The translations under genes and the position numbers were made by a program. DNA of 64,000 nt, taken from Actinomycetota bacterium (GTDB taxonomy: Bacteria > Actinomycetota > Geothermincolia > Geothermincolales > RBG-13-55-18). Positions 48,818 through 56,875 of this stretch are shown one piece after another. The number at the start of each line of letters is the position of its first letter. Position 1 is the first letter of the stretch. The DNA is taken from the NCBI GenBank assembly GCA_014360685.1, contig JACIXB010000014.1, positions 124,001 through 188,000 of the forward strand, in the 5' to 3' direction. Below the pieces are notes generated by a model. That model had not been told where the DNA came from. It saw only the letters and a program-made list of their open reading frames with translations, and did no database searches.

Positions 48818-49573
48818 ATGTCCACGGGAAAAGAGATAAGGTTGAGGCGCATACTCGGAGACGGCGGCGGGACGCTCATGGTCGCCTTGGACCAGGCCGC
48901 GGTGATGGGCCCCGTGGGCCTTCTCGGGCGTCCGGAGGAGGCGGTTCGGCTGGTTTTGGAAGGCTCCCCGGATTCACTCCTCCTGACCCGGGGCATGTTC
49001 CGCCACGGGCTCCGGGATCTCCCCCTGGGCCTCGGCCTGGTGATGCGCGTCAGCGGGGGGTTCACCGTCCTGGAAGGAGCGCGGGAGTTCCGGGACCGCA
49101 TGGTGACCGGGGTGGAGGAAGCGCTTCGCTGGGGAGCCGACGGCGTAGCGGCGGCGGTGAAGTTCGGGCACGAGATGGAAGGCGATTTCATCCAGGCCGT
49201 CTCCGCCCTTTCCGACGCCTGTGACCGGTGGGGGGTCCCACTGGTGGTGGAGGCCATGGTGGCCCTGCGGGGTAGCGCCGGGTTGAGCGAGGAAGAGGCC
49301 TTGGCGGTCACGGCCCGGGTGGCCGCGGAGCTGGGCGCCGATGCCGTGATCCTGAAATACCCGCTCAAGGGCGGGAACCTCGCGGGAGCGGTGGGGGGGT
49401 GCCCGGTGCCCGTGCTGGTCTCCCTGCAGGTTTCCTCCGGCCGGGAGGACCTGGTGGAATTGGCGCAAAGGGCCATGGGCGACGGCGCGGCCGGGGTGGT
49501 ACTTGACGCCTCGGCCCTGGACCGGGAAAAAGCCGCATCCCTGCCCCGGTCCCTCCGCGCCCTCCTCGAGTGA
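48818..49573 (+). CDS. Class I aldolase (DeoC/LacD/DhnA-type)
   Basis: 251 residues. It forms a TIM barrel beginning TLMVALDQAAVMGPVGLL, with GLRDLPLGLGLVMRVSGG, a strand ADGVAAAVKFGHEM, VPLVVEAMVALRGSA, and the Schiff-base lysine in ADAVILKYPLKGGN (about residue 187). The tail GAAGVVLDASALDRE carries the phosphate-site glycine and resembles the 'G..GV..G' of DhnA proteins. It may be a fructose-bisphosphate aldolase or act on 2-amino-3,7-dideoxy-heptulosonate-like substrates. GGGAGGTGAGTGGCGG precedes the ATG. Confidence 0.82.
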   Translation: MSTGKEIRLRRILGDGGGTLMVALDQAAVMGPVGLLGRPEEAVRLVLEGSPDSLLLTRGMFRHGLRDLPLGLGLVMRVSGGFTVLEGAREFRDRMVTGVEEALRWGADGVAAAVKFGHEMEGDFIQAVSALSDACDRWGVPLVVEAMVALRGSAGLSEEEALAVTARVAAELGADAVILKYPLKGGNLAGAVGGCPVPVLVSLQVSSGREDLVELAQRAMGDGAAGVVLDASALDREKAASLPRSLRALLE

Positions 49574-49828
49574 AACCCTGAACCGGACCCGGTGATGGAA
49601 GAAACGGAGCGGTAGCGATTCCAAGCCCGGGTGCTCGAGGCCTCCGACGGTCTTCCGCCCTCCTTGAGGTAATTGCTGGAAAATCCGGCCGTGGTGGTGG
49701 AGGACTCCCTTTCCGTCGGGATCTTGCGCTGGAGGGGCTGAAAGAGCCCGCGAGACTTCGAGGGATTTACATGGGCATGCCCTTCGCCCGAGGGGGAAGG
49801 GATCGCCGCCCTCGCCCCGCATGAGGGA

Positions 49829-50578
49829 TCAGCATTCATCCCGCGCCGATAGGGCGGCGCCCAAGGCGCCCACTATCTGAGGGTTCTCCGGCACCAGCAG
49901 GGATAGGCCCATCCGCTCCTCGAGAAGAGCCTTCAGGCACGGATTACGGGCCACTCCCCCGGCAAAGACCAGTTCCCTCCTCAGGCCGACACGCTTGAGG
50001 AGAGCCGCCGCGCGGTCGCAGACCGCCTCGTGCAGGCCCCGGGCGATGAGGGGACGAGGGGTACCGCGGGTTATGAGCCCGGTGACTTCCGATTCGGCGA
50101 AGACGGTGCACATGCTGGAGATGTTCACCTCTCCCTCCGCTTGCAAGGCCACCTCGCCGAATTCCTCCAGGGACAGCCCCAGGGCGGAGGCCATCACCTC
50201 CAGAAATTTCCCCGTTCCCGCCGCGCAGCGGTCGTTCATCTGGAAATCCACCACCCTGCCCCCCGGTCCCACGGAAATGGCCTTGGTATCCTGGCCCCCG
50301 ATATCCAGGATGGTCCGGCAATCTGGGAAGAAGTGGTAGCAGCCCAGGGCGAAGGCCTTGATCTCCGTGATCACACGGTCGGCGAAGTTGGCCTGGGCCA
50401 GGTGGCGCCCGTAACCGGTGGCTACCAGGAGGTCGAACTCGCGGTTCTCCAGCAGCCGCCTGCACTGCTCGAGCGGGTCGAAGGTGGTGTCCACCACCGT
50501 GCTGAAAGAGATCTCGCCATCGTCTATCTCCACCAGGGCGATGGTCCGCGAACCTATGTCCAGCCCGGCGACCCTCAT
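49829..50578 (-). CDS. 2-hydroxyacyl-CoA dehydratase activator (HgdC/BcrA-BcrD family ATPase)
   Basis: 249 residues. It is an ASKHA-fold ATPase: AGLDIGSRTIALV (phosphate 1), VATGYGRHLA, ITEIKAFALGCYHFFPD, ILDIGGQDTKAISVG (phosphate 2), FQMNDRCAAGTGKFLEVM, SSMCTVFAESEVTGLITRG, and ELVFAGGVARNPCLKALL (adenosine). The cysteines in DRCAAGTG and SSMCTVF hold a [4Fe-4S] cluster between the two subunits. It injects electrons into a 2-hydroxyacyl-CoA dehydratase or benzoyl-CoA reductase at the cost of ATP. Its expected partner is reduced to a fragment at 51.2 kb, so here it may be orphaned or serve a partner elsewhere. Confidence 0.92.
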   Translation of the reverse strand: MRVAGLDIGSRTIALVEIDDGEISFSTVVDTTFDPLEQCRRLLENREFDLLVATGYGRHLAQANFADRVITEIKAFALGCYHFFPDCRTILDIGGQDTKAISVGPGGRVVDFQMNDRCAAGTGKFLEVMASALGLSLEEFGEVALQAEGEVNISSMCTVFAESEVTGLITRGTPRPLIARGLHEAVCDRAAALLKRVGLRRELVFAGGVARNPCLKALLEERMGLSLLVPENPQIVGALGAALSARDEC

Positions 50579-50659
50579 CTCTCTCCTCCGTATAAATAAG
50601 ACCTAGCCATATCGGTCGATCTCAAGGCCGCTCTATGCCCCGGTTCCCGCCCCGACGCT

Positions 50660-50990
50660 AACGGTGCACCCAAAGCATCGTTCTGCCGGGAGGGCAGGAC
50701 GGTCTCTTCAACCGCTGGGCCTGACCCGGAACCAGGGCCCGCGCGGCCTCGAACTCACTTCGAGACCGTATTTTATAGGAATTTCTCGCCAAGGGTGCAA
50801 CCGGCGCCTCGTTATGCCGGGATGACAAGGCAATCTCTCGACCTTTGAATCCGACCCGGAACCAGGGCCCGCGCAGTCCCGACCCCGCTTCGAGACCGTA
50901 TTTTAAAGAACCCCGCGCCGACGGTACACCCAGAGCCTCGTTCTGCCGGGAGGATCATCCGGCCAATCAACCCCCAATCTATAAATAGCC
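50660..50990. repeat. Tandem array of a ~130-bp unit (about 2.5 copies)
   Basis: The motif GGT(G/A)CA(C/A)CC...G(C/A)(A/C)TCGTT-TGCCGGGA begins at 50663, 50794 and 50923, and GACCCGGAACCAGGGCCCGC begins at 50723 and 50853, each copy followed by CGAGACCGTATTTTA. Units are 129-131 bp and differ by several bases each. Long GC-rich dyads suggest structured RNA or a protein-binding array; no coding signal is present. Confidence 0.7.
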
Positions 50991-51222
50991 TACCGAGACG
51001 ATGCCGCATCGAAACCAGCCTGGCTTCGCCGCCCCGGGATCCCCACCACGTTTCCTTCGAGGAGGTGTATCACGCCCGCGGGAACATGCCTCGCCCGCCC
51101 TGAGGAGAGACCGTGGCAGCGGGAAAAAGTGCCTTCGGCGTTGTGGCGGCGGACATCCATTCTGGATCAGCTGCCTCCCCGGAGCCTTCCCTGGCGTGGA
51201 TGACCCAGTACCCGGGGCTTAC

Positions 51223-51405
51223 TCAGACCCGTCCCTTTTCCCCGACCTCAAGCATCTCGACGAGGGCCTGGATCCGGGTGGTGAGCCGGCCCACGTCCTC
51301 CGTGCTGTAGTCGGTCTCCAGGTAGAGGAAGGGCACGCCTACCTCTTCCAGCTCCTGCTTTGCCCGGAAAGCCTCCACGGTGTAGGGGTCGCAGAACTGC
51401 AAAGC
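51223..51405 (-). pseudogene. Fragment of 2-hydroxyacyl-CoA dehydratase (HgdB/BcrC-type) C terminus
   Basis: An open stretch of 60 codons, bounded upstream by an in-frame TAG, translates to LQFCDPYTVEAFRAKQELEE and LYLETDYSTEDVGRLTTRIQ, ending ALVEMLEVGEKGRV before TGA. This matches the C-terminal part of 2-hydroxyglutaryl-CoA dehydratase D-component proteins (KFCDP...LLE.D...G.L.TRI.AF.EML). The N-terminal about 300 residues are absent. It lies between DUF3343 and the activator gene in the gene order usual for intact systems, so I read it as a deletion remnant. Confidence 0.75.
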
Positions 51406-51438
51406 CTAATAAATGAAAGGATGTCCCGGTCGATGACC

Positions 51439-51687
51439 TCACCGCTTTCCGCCCCGCGTCCGGTAGGGCAGGATGTCAACGAAGGTTACCCCCGCCTCCA
51501 GCAGGGCGGTACGCGCTGTTTCCTCGGTCTCGGCGCCGATGCGCAGGGATATCCCGCAATCCACGCTGAACTCGCGCGGGGTGTTGATCACCGCGTGGGG
51601 GATGCCCGCCTCCTTGAGAGCCCGCTCTCCGCGCAGCGCCTGGTGTGTAGAGTCGAACAGAACCACCAGGCAGTAGCACATTTCCAT
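51439..51687 (-). CDS. DUF3343 (putative Se/S carrier-like) protein
   Basis: 82 residues with a beta-alpha-beta plan typical of DUF3343: CLVVLFDSTHQALRGERALK, IPHAVINTPREFSVDCGISL, and LEAGVTFVDILPYR at the end. The conserved C-G dipeptide in SVDCGISL is the usual functional site. Pfam calls the family a putative Se/S carrier; members often sit next to cysteine desulfurases or selenium-metabolism genes. Upstream DNA is AT-rich (51688-51740), which may hold the promoter. The start is weak (no clear ribosome-binding site; a second ATG lies two codons later). Confidence 0.8.
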   Translation of the reverse strand: MEMCYCLVVLFDSTHQALRGERALKEAGIPHAVINTPREFSVDCGISLRIGAETEETARTALLEAGVTFVDILPYRTRGGKR

Positions 51688-52130
51688 GGAAATTAATATA
51701 TAAAATTCATTTATAAAATATATATTGTTTACTAATTAGAGATGATGATAAACCATAGGGGTGGATAGCGCAAGGTCCATGCTGGACGGGAACTCCCCCG
51801 GGAAGGGTCAAACGTGACCTCCCGCTTCCTCGAAGCCGCGGGTTTTCTCCTACCGACTGGTCCCGGGGTAGCGGAGATGATGGTCCGGATGGTCCTCCCG
51901 AGAGCGCCCCATGTCACGCCTTGAATTCTTAGGGGTCCCGGGGTAGCAGAGATAATAGGCCGGATGGTCCCGCCCGTTTACGGGAACGCGGAGGAGATGC
52001 ATGTTCCTCTTCCTCAAGGCGGCCAGGCCCGGAGGATCGAGGCAGGGCGGGGAAAACCGCGGCTCGGATTTGATCTCGCGCGCCATTCTAAGCCCAACCT
52101 TCCTTTCCGAGGTGCCGACCGTGGCTTCCG
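51688..52130. other. AT-rich upstream region and a two-copy 36-bp repeat
   Basis: 51688-51740 is strongly AT-rich (TATATAAAATTC, ATATATATTG), a likely promoter area for DUF3343. GTCCCGGGGTAGC(G/A)GAGAT then GATGGTCC (36 bp) occurs at 51860-51895 and 51935-51970, 75 bp apart. No gene found. Confidence 0.5.
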
Positions 52131-52277
52131 CTAGGCCGCTTTCAGAGGAAGCCCTAAGAAGAGGCGCTCCGCTTCCTCGTGGCTGAGGGGGACCACGGCG
52201 GCTTCCTGTTCCCCGGTGTCCTGCTCCGCGAAGGGTTTTCCCAAGTACCATAGTTCGACTTCATGATCGCTGTACAT
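52131..52277 (-). CDS. Small protein (48 residues), function unknown
   Basis: From ATG 52277, with GAGAAAGGAATAG 5 bp upstream, the protein is short and acidic: DHEVELWYLGKPFAEQDTGE and PLSHEEAERLFLGLPLK. The longer frame reaches back to 52379, but that portion is AT-rich promoter sequence. A plausible promoter and a good site support expression, but there is no family match that I know of. Confidence 0.55.
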   Translation of the reverse strand: MYSDHEVELWYLGKPFAEQDTGEQEAAVVPLSHEEAERLFLGLPLKAA

Positions 52278-52313
52278 GTCTATTCCTTTCTCTACATAAC
52301 AATTTTTACAGTT

Positions 52314-52345
52314 ATTATATAGCATATAATATAACATATAGTCAA
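52314..52345 (-). promoter_or_regulatory. Promoter candidate for the 48-residue protein
   Basis: On the minus strand TTGACT (52345-52340) and CTATAT (52322-52317, 17-bp spacer) or TATAAT (52319-52314, 20-bp spacer). The flanks are AT-rich against a GC-rich background. Confidence 0.55.
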
Positions 52346-52379
52346 TAGTTGCATAATAGTAAAACATGCTTTGGATCAA

Positions 52380-52782
52380 CCGCCAATCCGCGCATGGAGG
52401 CAGGATTTCGGCCCCTTCGCCTGTTTGTTGAGGAAATTCTACCGTTGAGCATCTTGGGGTAAGGTATATTCGGCTTATCGGGGCACGTCAGGGAGGCCGG
52501 GAAAGCATGGACATAATTCTTCATGTTCTCACAATGCCGATTATGCGAGGATAACATCGATTGCTTTAAAGAAAACGGTATGTTATCTTTTAAAACAATG
52601 AATTTCCCGCTGGGTCCGATGTCCGGGATCTCGGTGCATGGTGAAGGAGGACGGGAAAGGGATGCCGTCGGGCGCGCGAGGGGATCCGTCCCTGGAGCCG
52701 TGAACGCCGGAGGGATTAAACCCGGCGGGGCGCGATTCGGGTTTTTGAGCATCCAGTAGGCCTTGCACAGGGGGTTGGGGAG
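52380..52782. other. Intergenic region before the XRE regulator
   Basis: About 400 bp. A moderately AT-rich stretch at 52505-52610 (ATTGCTTTAAAGAAAACGGT) may contain promoters. No gene or repeat seen. Confidence 0.4.
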
Positions 52783-53346
52783 ATGGGAGTTGACGAGCTG
52801 AGCAAGGGCATGCAGGACGTGGGGATGAGGCTCAGGGAGTTACGGCGCAGCCGCAAACTCTCCATCCGCAAGGTATCGGAGGCCACGGGTTTTTCCGTTT
52901 CTTTCCTGAGCAAGTTGGAGAACGGCAAGACCACCATCACCGTAAAGAACCTCATACGGCTTCTGGGATTCTACGGGGTGACGCTGCCGGAGCTCTTTTC
53001 CGAGAGCTCCACGCGCAAGGTGACCTTCAAGCGGGAGGAGAGGAAAAGGGTCAACAGCCCGGAATCGGTGGTGCTGGAGCTGCTGGTGGAACAGGAGGGG
53101 GTTTCCATGGAGCCCATCCTGGGCACCTTCAAGCCCCGGGCACGATACCAGGAACCCATAGTCCATGGGGGAGAGGAACTGGCCCTGGTAATAAAAGGCG
53201 AGTTCCGTTTCGAGCTGGGAGGGGAGGCCCATCACCTGAGGGAGGGCGACTGCGCCTATTTCCGCGGGGGCGAACCCCACGCCTGGGAAAACCTCTCCAG
53301 GGAGGACGGGGTGCTCCTCATGGTTATCACCCCGCCCAGCGTCTGA
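52783..53346 (+). CDS. XRE-family regulator with cupin sensor domain
   Basis: 187 residues. N-terminal helix-turn-helix: LRELRRSRKLSIRKVSEATG, FSVSFLSKLENGKTTITVKN (about residues 17-55). The C-terminal half is a cupin barrel: YQEPIVHGGEELALVIKGEF, FELGGEAHHLREGDCAYFRG and GEPHAWENLSREDG. This layout is shared by PuuR/SutR-type regulators, in which the cupin senses a small molecule. Upstream of heliorhodopsin by 324 bp in the same direction; whether it regulates it cannot be told. GGGGAG lies just before the ATG. Confidence 0.9.
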   Translation: MGVDELSKGMQDVGMRLRELRRSRKLSIRKVSEATGFSVSFLSKLENGKTTITVKNLIRLLGFYGVTLPELFSESSTRKVTFKREERKRVNSPESVVLELLVEQEGVSMEPILGTFKPRARYQEPIVHGGEELALVIKGEFRFELGGEAHHLREGDCAYFRGGEPHAWENLSREDGVLLMVITPPSV

Positions 53347-53670
53347 GGATACCGGGTGCCCTCCGGCCCGGGAAAACCCGGGTTGTGGTCTGCACGTTCG
53401 ACAGGCCGCGCAGCACGGCGAGCGGCCCTTGGGTCTCGCCGGCAGGCGTGAGGTGTGGACCTCTCACGGCCCCATCTTCTCGACGATGTTCGTCACCGCG
53501 GAAACCGCCAGCCTTCCGCCCGCCGGCCGTGAACCCGGTACTCCCCGCCGGGGCTCGAATATATGTCCCGCGGCCGGGGAATAATTCTAAGGCGGCCGGG
53601 TTTTAGGTCCGGGTGCGCTAATCCTGCGGGAAAGGAACGTCGGAAGAAGCTCGGGAAGGGAGGGTGCTCC
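53347..53670. other. Intergenic region upstream of heliorhodopsin
   Basis: 324 bp. There is an AT-richer patch GAATATATGTCCC at about 53557-53569 and GAATAATTCTAAGG after it, possible -10 elements. No gene, no clear palindrome. Confidence 0.35.
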
Positions 53671-54459
53671 ATGGTGGAAGAAGTAATGGAACGGGAGAAC
53701 GCATATCGAAGGCTCCGCCTCTATAACGCCGTGATGGCCGGTCTCCACTTCCTGCAGGGTCTGCTCATGCTGGCCTTGAGCAGCGACTTCTCCCTGCCGG
53801 TGACCACCAACTATCTCAAGTCAGACCCGGCCGGCTTCAAACAGCCCAGCCTGCCCGAGGTGGTGGGCCACCTGAGGATCGGGCCCCTGGTGGCCGCCTT
53901 CCTCTTCATGAGCGCCTTGGCCCATTTCCTACTCACCATGCCGCGCATCTACGAGTGGTACGTGAGGAACCTGAAAAAGGGCATAAACCACGCCCGGTGG
54001 ATCGAGTACTCCTTCAGCGCCTCCCTGATGATCGTGGTCATAGCCATGCTCTCGGGGGTCTACGACCTGGGCACCCTGATACTGCTCTTCTTCCTCAACG
54101 CCATGATGATCCTCTTCGGTTGGATGATGGAGCTGGACAACCAGAACACGGAAAAGACCCGCTGGACCGCCTTCTGGTTCGGCTGCCTGGCGGGTATCAT
54201 CCCCTGGGTGGTCATCGCCCTGTACTTCTTCTCCGCCGTGGCCGACCCGGAGGCGGACGTGCCTACCTTCGTGTACTTTATCCTCCCCATCCTCTTCGTC
54301 TTCTTCAACATCTTCGCCCTGAACATGGTCCTGCAGTACAGGAAGGTGGGGAAGTGGAGGGATTATCTCTTCGGGGAGAGGATGTACATACTGCTCAGCC
54401 TCCTGGCCAAGTCCGCCCTGGCCTGGCAGGTTTTCGGGGGCACCCTCCGCGGCGGATGA
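53671..54459 (+). CDS. Heliorhodopsin
   Basis: 262 residues from ATG 53671 (GGGAAGGGAGGG upstream). Seven hydrophobic segments fill the chain. Family-specific segments are visible: NAVMAGLHFLQGLLMLALSS, DFSLPVTTNYL, INHARWIEYSFSASLMIVVI (Glu112, the Schiff-base counterion position), TAFWFGCLAGIIPWVVIALY, and FGERMYILLSLLAKSALAWQ with the retinal-binding Lys247. Heliorhodopsins have an inverted topology (N terminus inside) compared with type-1 rhodopsins and are thought to sense light or regulate rather than pump ions. No retinal biosynthesis or photolyase gene is in the window. Convergent with the next gene, sharing a hairpin. Confidence 0.95.
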   Translation: MVEEVMERENAYRRLRLYNAVMAGLHFLQGLLMLALSSDFSLPVTTNYLKSDPAGFKQPSLPEVVGHLRIGPLVAAFLFMSALAHFLLTMPRIYEWYVRNLKKGINHARWIEYSFSASLMIVVIAMLSGVYDLGTLILLFFLNAMMILFGWMMELDNQNTEKTRWTAFWFGCLAGIIPWVVIALYFFSAVADPEADVPTFVYFILPILFVFFNIFALNMVLQYRKVGKWRDYLFGERMYILLSLLAKSALAWQVFGGTLRGG

Positions 54460-54530
54460 TGCGAGGGGTTCCAGGCGGGAGGAGTGGCGGGGCGGCGTAT
54501 GGCTGAGCCGGTCTGGAATTCAAAATAGAT

Positions 54531-54555
54531 CCGGCATCCCGCACAGGGATGCCGG
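54531..54555. terminator. Hairpin between convergent genes
   Basis: A perfect 10-bp stem, CCGGCATCCC (54531-54540) and GGGATGCCGG (54546-54555). On the minus strand it is followed by ATCTATTTTG, on the plus strand by AAATCGGTCTTT. It serves heliorhodopsin and the propeller protein. Confidence 0.7.
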
Positions 54556-54565
54556 AAATCGGTCT

Positions 54566-56749
54566 TTAAGGATCGCCTGTGTCAACCCCTCGCGGTGGCC
54601 TGGTCCGCTTCTTGCGGGCATGCCGGGATCCGGCCAGGGAAAGAAGCCCCATGGCCAAACCCAGGGACAGGAGGGCGGTCCCGCTTCCCGTGCCGCAGGG
54701 CGAGCTGACCGTAAACCCGCCGGCCAGCCTGGCCTCGCTCCCGTCGGGGTTGGTCACCACCACGTCGTAGGAACCCGGCTCCGCGCCCCAGGTCACGAGG
54801 GCGCATTCGATGCGGCTTTCCGAAGCCACGTTCACGCCGGTGGCGGTGATCACCGCCGCTCCCTTCTCCAGCCTCACCGTGGCTTCGGGCAGAAAGCCGC
54901 TGCCCTCGATGGTGGCGTTGAGGGAGAAGGTGAGCTGTGAACTCTGGTCGGGCTGGATGGACAGCACCATAAAGCCGGTGCCGTAGTTGAAATGCACGCT
55001 GTTGGAGGTCCCGTTGGAAGTGGTGACGAAGACGGGCACCCTCAGGTTGGGAGCTCCCATCTCCGGGGCCCGGCACACTATCCGGGTGTCCGTCCAGGAC
55101 TCCACGGAAGCGGGCCTGTCACGGAAGATGACCGTGGACCTCTCCTGGCTGGACCCGAAGTTCGCGCCCTCGATGGTCACCAAATCGTAGCTGCCTCCGG
55201 AGGCGGGGGAGAGGGAGTGGATGACCGGGGCCGGCCCCCCGTATCCCCCATCCGTGGTGTGCAGTATCATGTAGCCGCCCACCGCCCAAGCCGTGTCGCC
55301 GTCCACGGCGCTGATGTCCGTCGTCTGCACGTGGGGATAACTCAGGTAATCGTCCAGCTGGTAGCTCCAGCTCACCCCCCCGTTCACCGTCCTGGCGATG
55401 CCCGTGTAGGGAGGCCATCCGGCGGAAGAGGCCACCCAGATGTCCTTGGGGTTGAGCATCTCCGCGCCGCTGTAGGGTACGTAGATGCTGGCCGTCTGGG
55501 CGGGGTTGAGGGTGGTCCAGGAGGCCCCCCCGTCCGCCGTTTTGCGGCATTCCGGGTTGATCTTTACCGATGGCACGGAACCCTCGACCATGGTGCCCCA
55601 GACCATGGCGTTTTGGGCGTCGTAGGCGGCTATGCGACACCAGCTCCGGTCCGTGGGTCCGCTGGATGCCCAGTTGGTCCCCCCGTCGGTGGTCCGTAGG
55701 ATGACCCCGGTCGTCCCCATAAGCATGATTTCCCCTCCCGCCACCCAGGCGGTGGCGCCGTCCACGGCGGCTATGCTGTACAGGTTGTGGTGGTGGTTGA
55801 GCACCTGGACTTCCCAGCTCGTTCCGCCGTCCCGGGTCCTGATGATGAACCCCCTGTCCAGCGAGGCGTTGGGAAGCCCGCCCCCCACCACCCAGCAGTT
55901 GTTCTCGTCCACGGCGGCGATGTCGTAAACGCAGTATCCCGGCTGGGAGGAGACCATGCGCCAGGTGGCGCCTCCGTCCACGGTGAGGAGGAGGGCCTCC
56001 TCGCCGCCCGCCCAGGCCACCCGGGGACTGGCCGCCGCCACCGCCCAGAGGTTATTGGTGACCCCCGAGTCCTGTTGCCTCCAGGTGTTCCCCCCGTCGG
56101 TGGTCTTGAGGATGGTTCCTCCCATCCCCACCGCCCAGGCGGTGTCGGCGTCCGCCGCGGAGACGGAGAAAAGGATGGCGTTGGTCCCCGGATCCTGCAG
56201 GCGCCAACCCCTGGTCGGGGGCTCCATGACGGTGAAAGCCACCTTGTTGGAGGTCACGCCGTTTACGGTCACGCTGACCTCCACGGGTCCGGGCGAAAGG
56301 TCGGCGGGGATCCTGAAAAGTATCGCGCCCTCCTGCCATTCGAGGATGTTGTTGAGGGGCACTATCCGGGTGCCCAGGGAAAGCCAGGAATCCCTCCCGT
56401 AGGATTCGGGGGAAGACAGGCTCCCGAAATTGCTCCCTCCCAGGGAAGCCGTGGATAGGGGATGCCCGGATGTAGGGGTTATGGAAGTTATTTCCGGGAC
56501 GAGAGGCGGCTCTGCCCCCCCGTCGGTAGTCTTGAGGATGGTACCATTGTAACCGGTTACCCAGGCTGTATGCTCGTCGGCCGCCTCCGCGGCCGTGAGA
56601 TGCACCGAGGTTCCCGAATCCTGGGGATACCAACCCCGTGGCTCCTCCGCCAGGCTGGGCGGACTCGAGGTCAAGGGCGGAATAAGCAGGAAGGCGAGGG
56701 CTAGGGAGAAAAAGAGGCAGAAAAAAGTCCTTCGGCGCGCGCGGGTCAT
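54566..56749 (-). CDS. Secreted YCF48/BNR-propeller and IPT/TIG protein with C-terminal membrane anchor
   Basis: 727 residues from ATG 56749 (GGGGGGTG upstream). Signal peptide FFCLFFSLALAFLLIPPLT. The body has several YCF48-like blades with the pattern D..TAWAVG..G.I..TTDGG..W (e.g. DTAWAVGMGGTILKTTDGG), an IPT/TIG domain near residues 84-175 and two more (ITSITPTSGHPLSTASLGGS; IHSLSPASGGSYDLVTIEGA) at 500-690. The end GTALLSLGLAMGLLSLAGS-RHARKKR is one membrane helix plus basic tail, a wall- or membrane-anchoring signal. A surface beta-propeller of unknown ligand, related in plan to the broken gene at 14-17 kb. Confidence 0.85.
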   Translation of the reverse strand: MTRARRRTFFCLFFSLALAFLLIPPLTSSPPSLAEEPRGWYPQDSGTSVHLTAAEAADEHTAWVTGYNGTILKTTDGGAEPPLVPEITSITPTSGHPLSTASLGGSNFGSLSSPESYGRDSWLSLGTRIVPLNNILEWQEGAILFRIPADLSPGPVEVSVTVNGVTSNKVAFTVMEPPTRGWRLQDPGTNAILFSVSAADADTAWAVGMGGTILKTTDGGNTWRQQDSGVTNNLWAVAAASPRVAWAGGEEALLLTVDGGATWRMVSSQPGYCVYDIAAVDENNCWVVGGGLPNASLDRGFIIRTRDGGTSWEVQVLNHHHNLYSIAAVDGATAWVAGGEIMLMGTTGVILRTTDGGTNWASSGPTDRSWCRIAAYDAQNAMVWGTMVEGSVPSVKINPECRKTADGGASWTTLNPAQTASIYVPYSGAEMLNPKDIWVASSAGWPPYTGIARTVNGGVSWSYQLDDYLSYPHVQTTDISAVDGDTAWAVGGYMILHTTDGGYGGPAPVIHSLSPASGGSYDLVTIEGANFGSSQERSTVIFRDRPASVESWTDTRIVCRAPEMGAPNLRVPVFVTTSNGTSNSVHFNYGTGFMVLSIQPDQSSQLTFSLNATIEGSGFLPEATVRLEKGAAVITATGVNVASESRIECALVTWGAEPGSYDVVVTNPDGSEARLAGGFTVSSPCGTGSGTALLSLGLAMGLLSLAGSRHARKKRTRPPRGVDTGDP

Positions 56750-56875
56750 TTTTCCACACCCCCCATGACCGGCGATTCCCGGAAGCCGTCCTACCCCTGA
56801 TCAAGTTACCGGAGTGTTAATTTATTATATCAGATTTGTTATTCTTGTGAAGTATGATTTCATGGAGGTTCCGGT

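Noticed and set aside
48436-49839. A 467-codon minus-strand frame opposite the aldolase
   Set aside because: Ser/Arg/Pro-rich shadow with no motif; the plus-strand aldolase has the Schiff-base lysine and a good start.
50579-50659. Extra gene upstream of the dehydratase activator
   Set aside because: Only a few short frames without a start site; the area is the activator's own leader and the edge of the tandem array.
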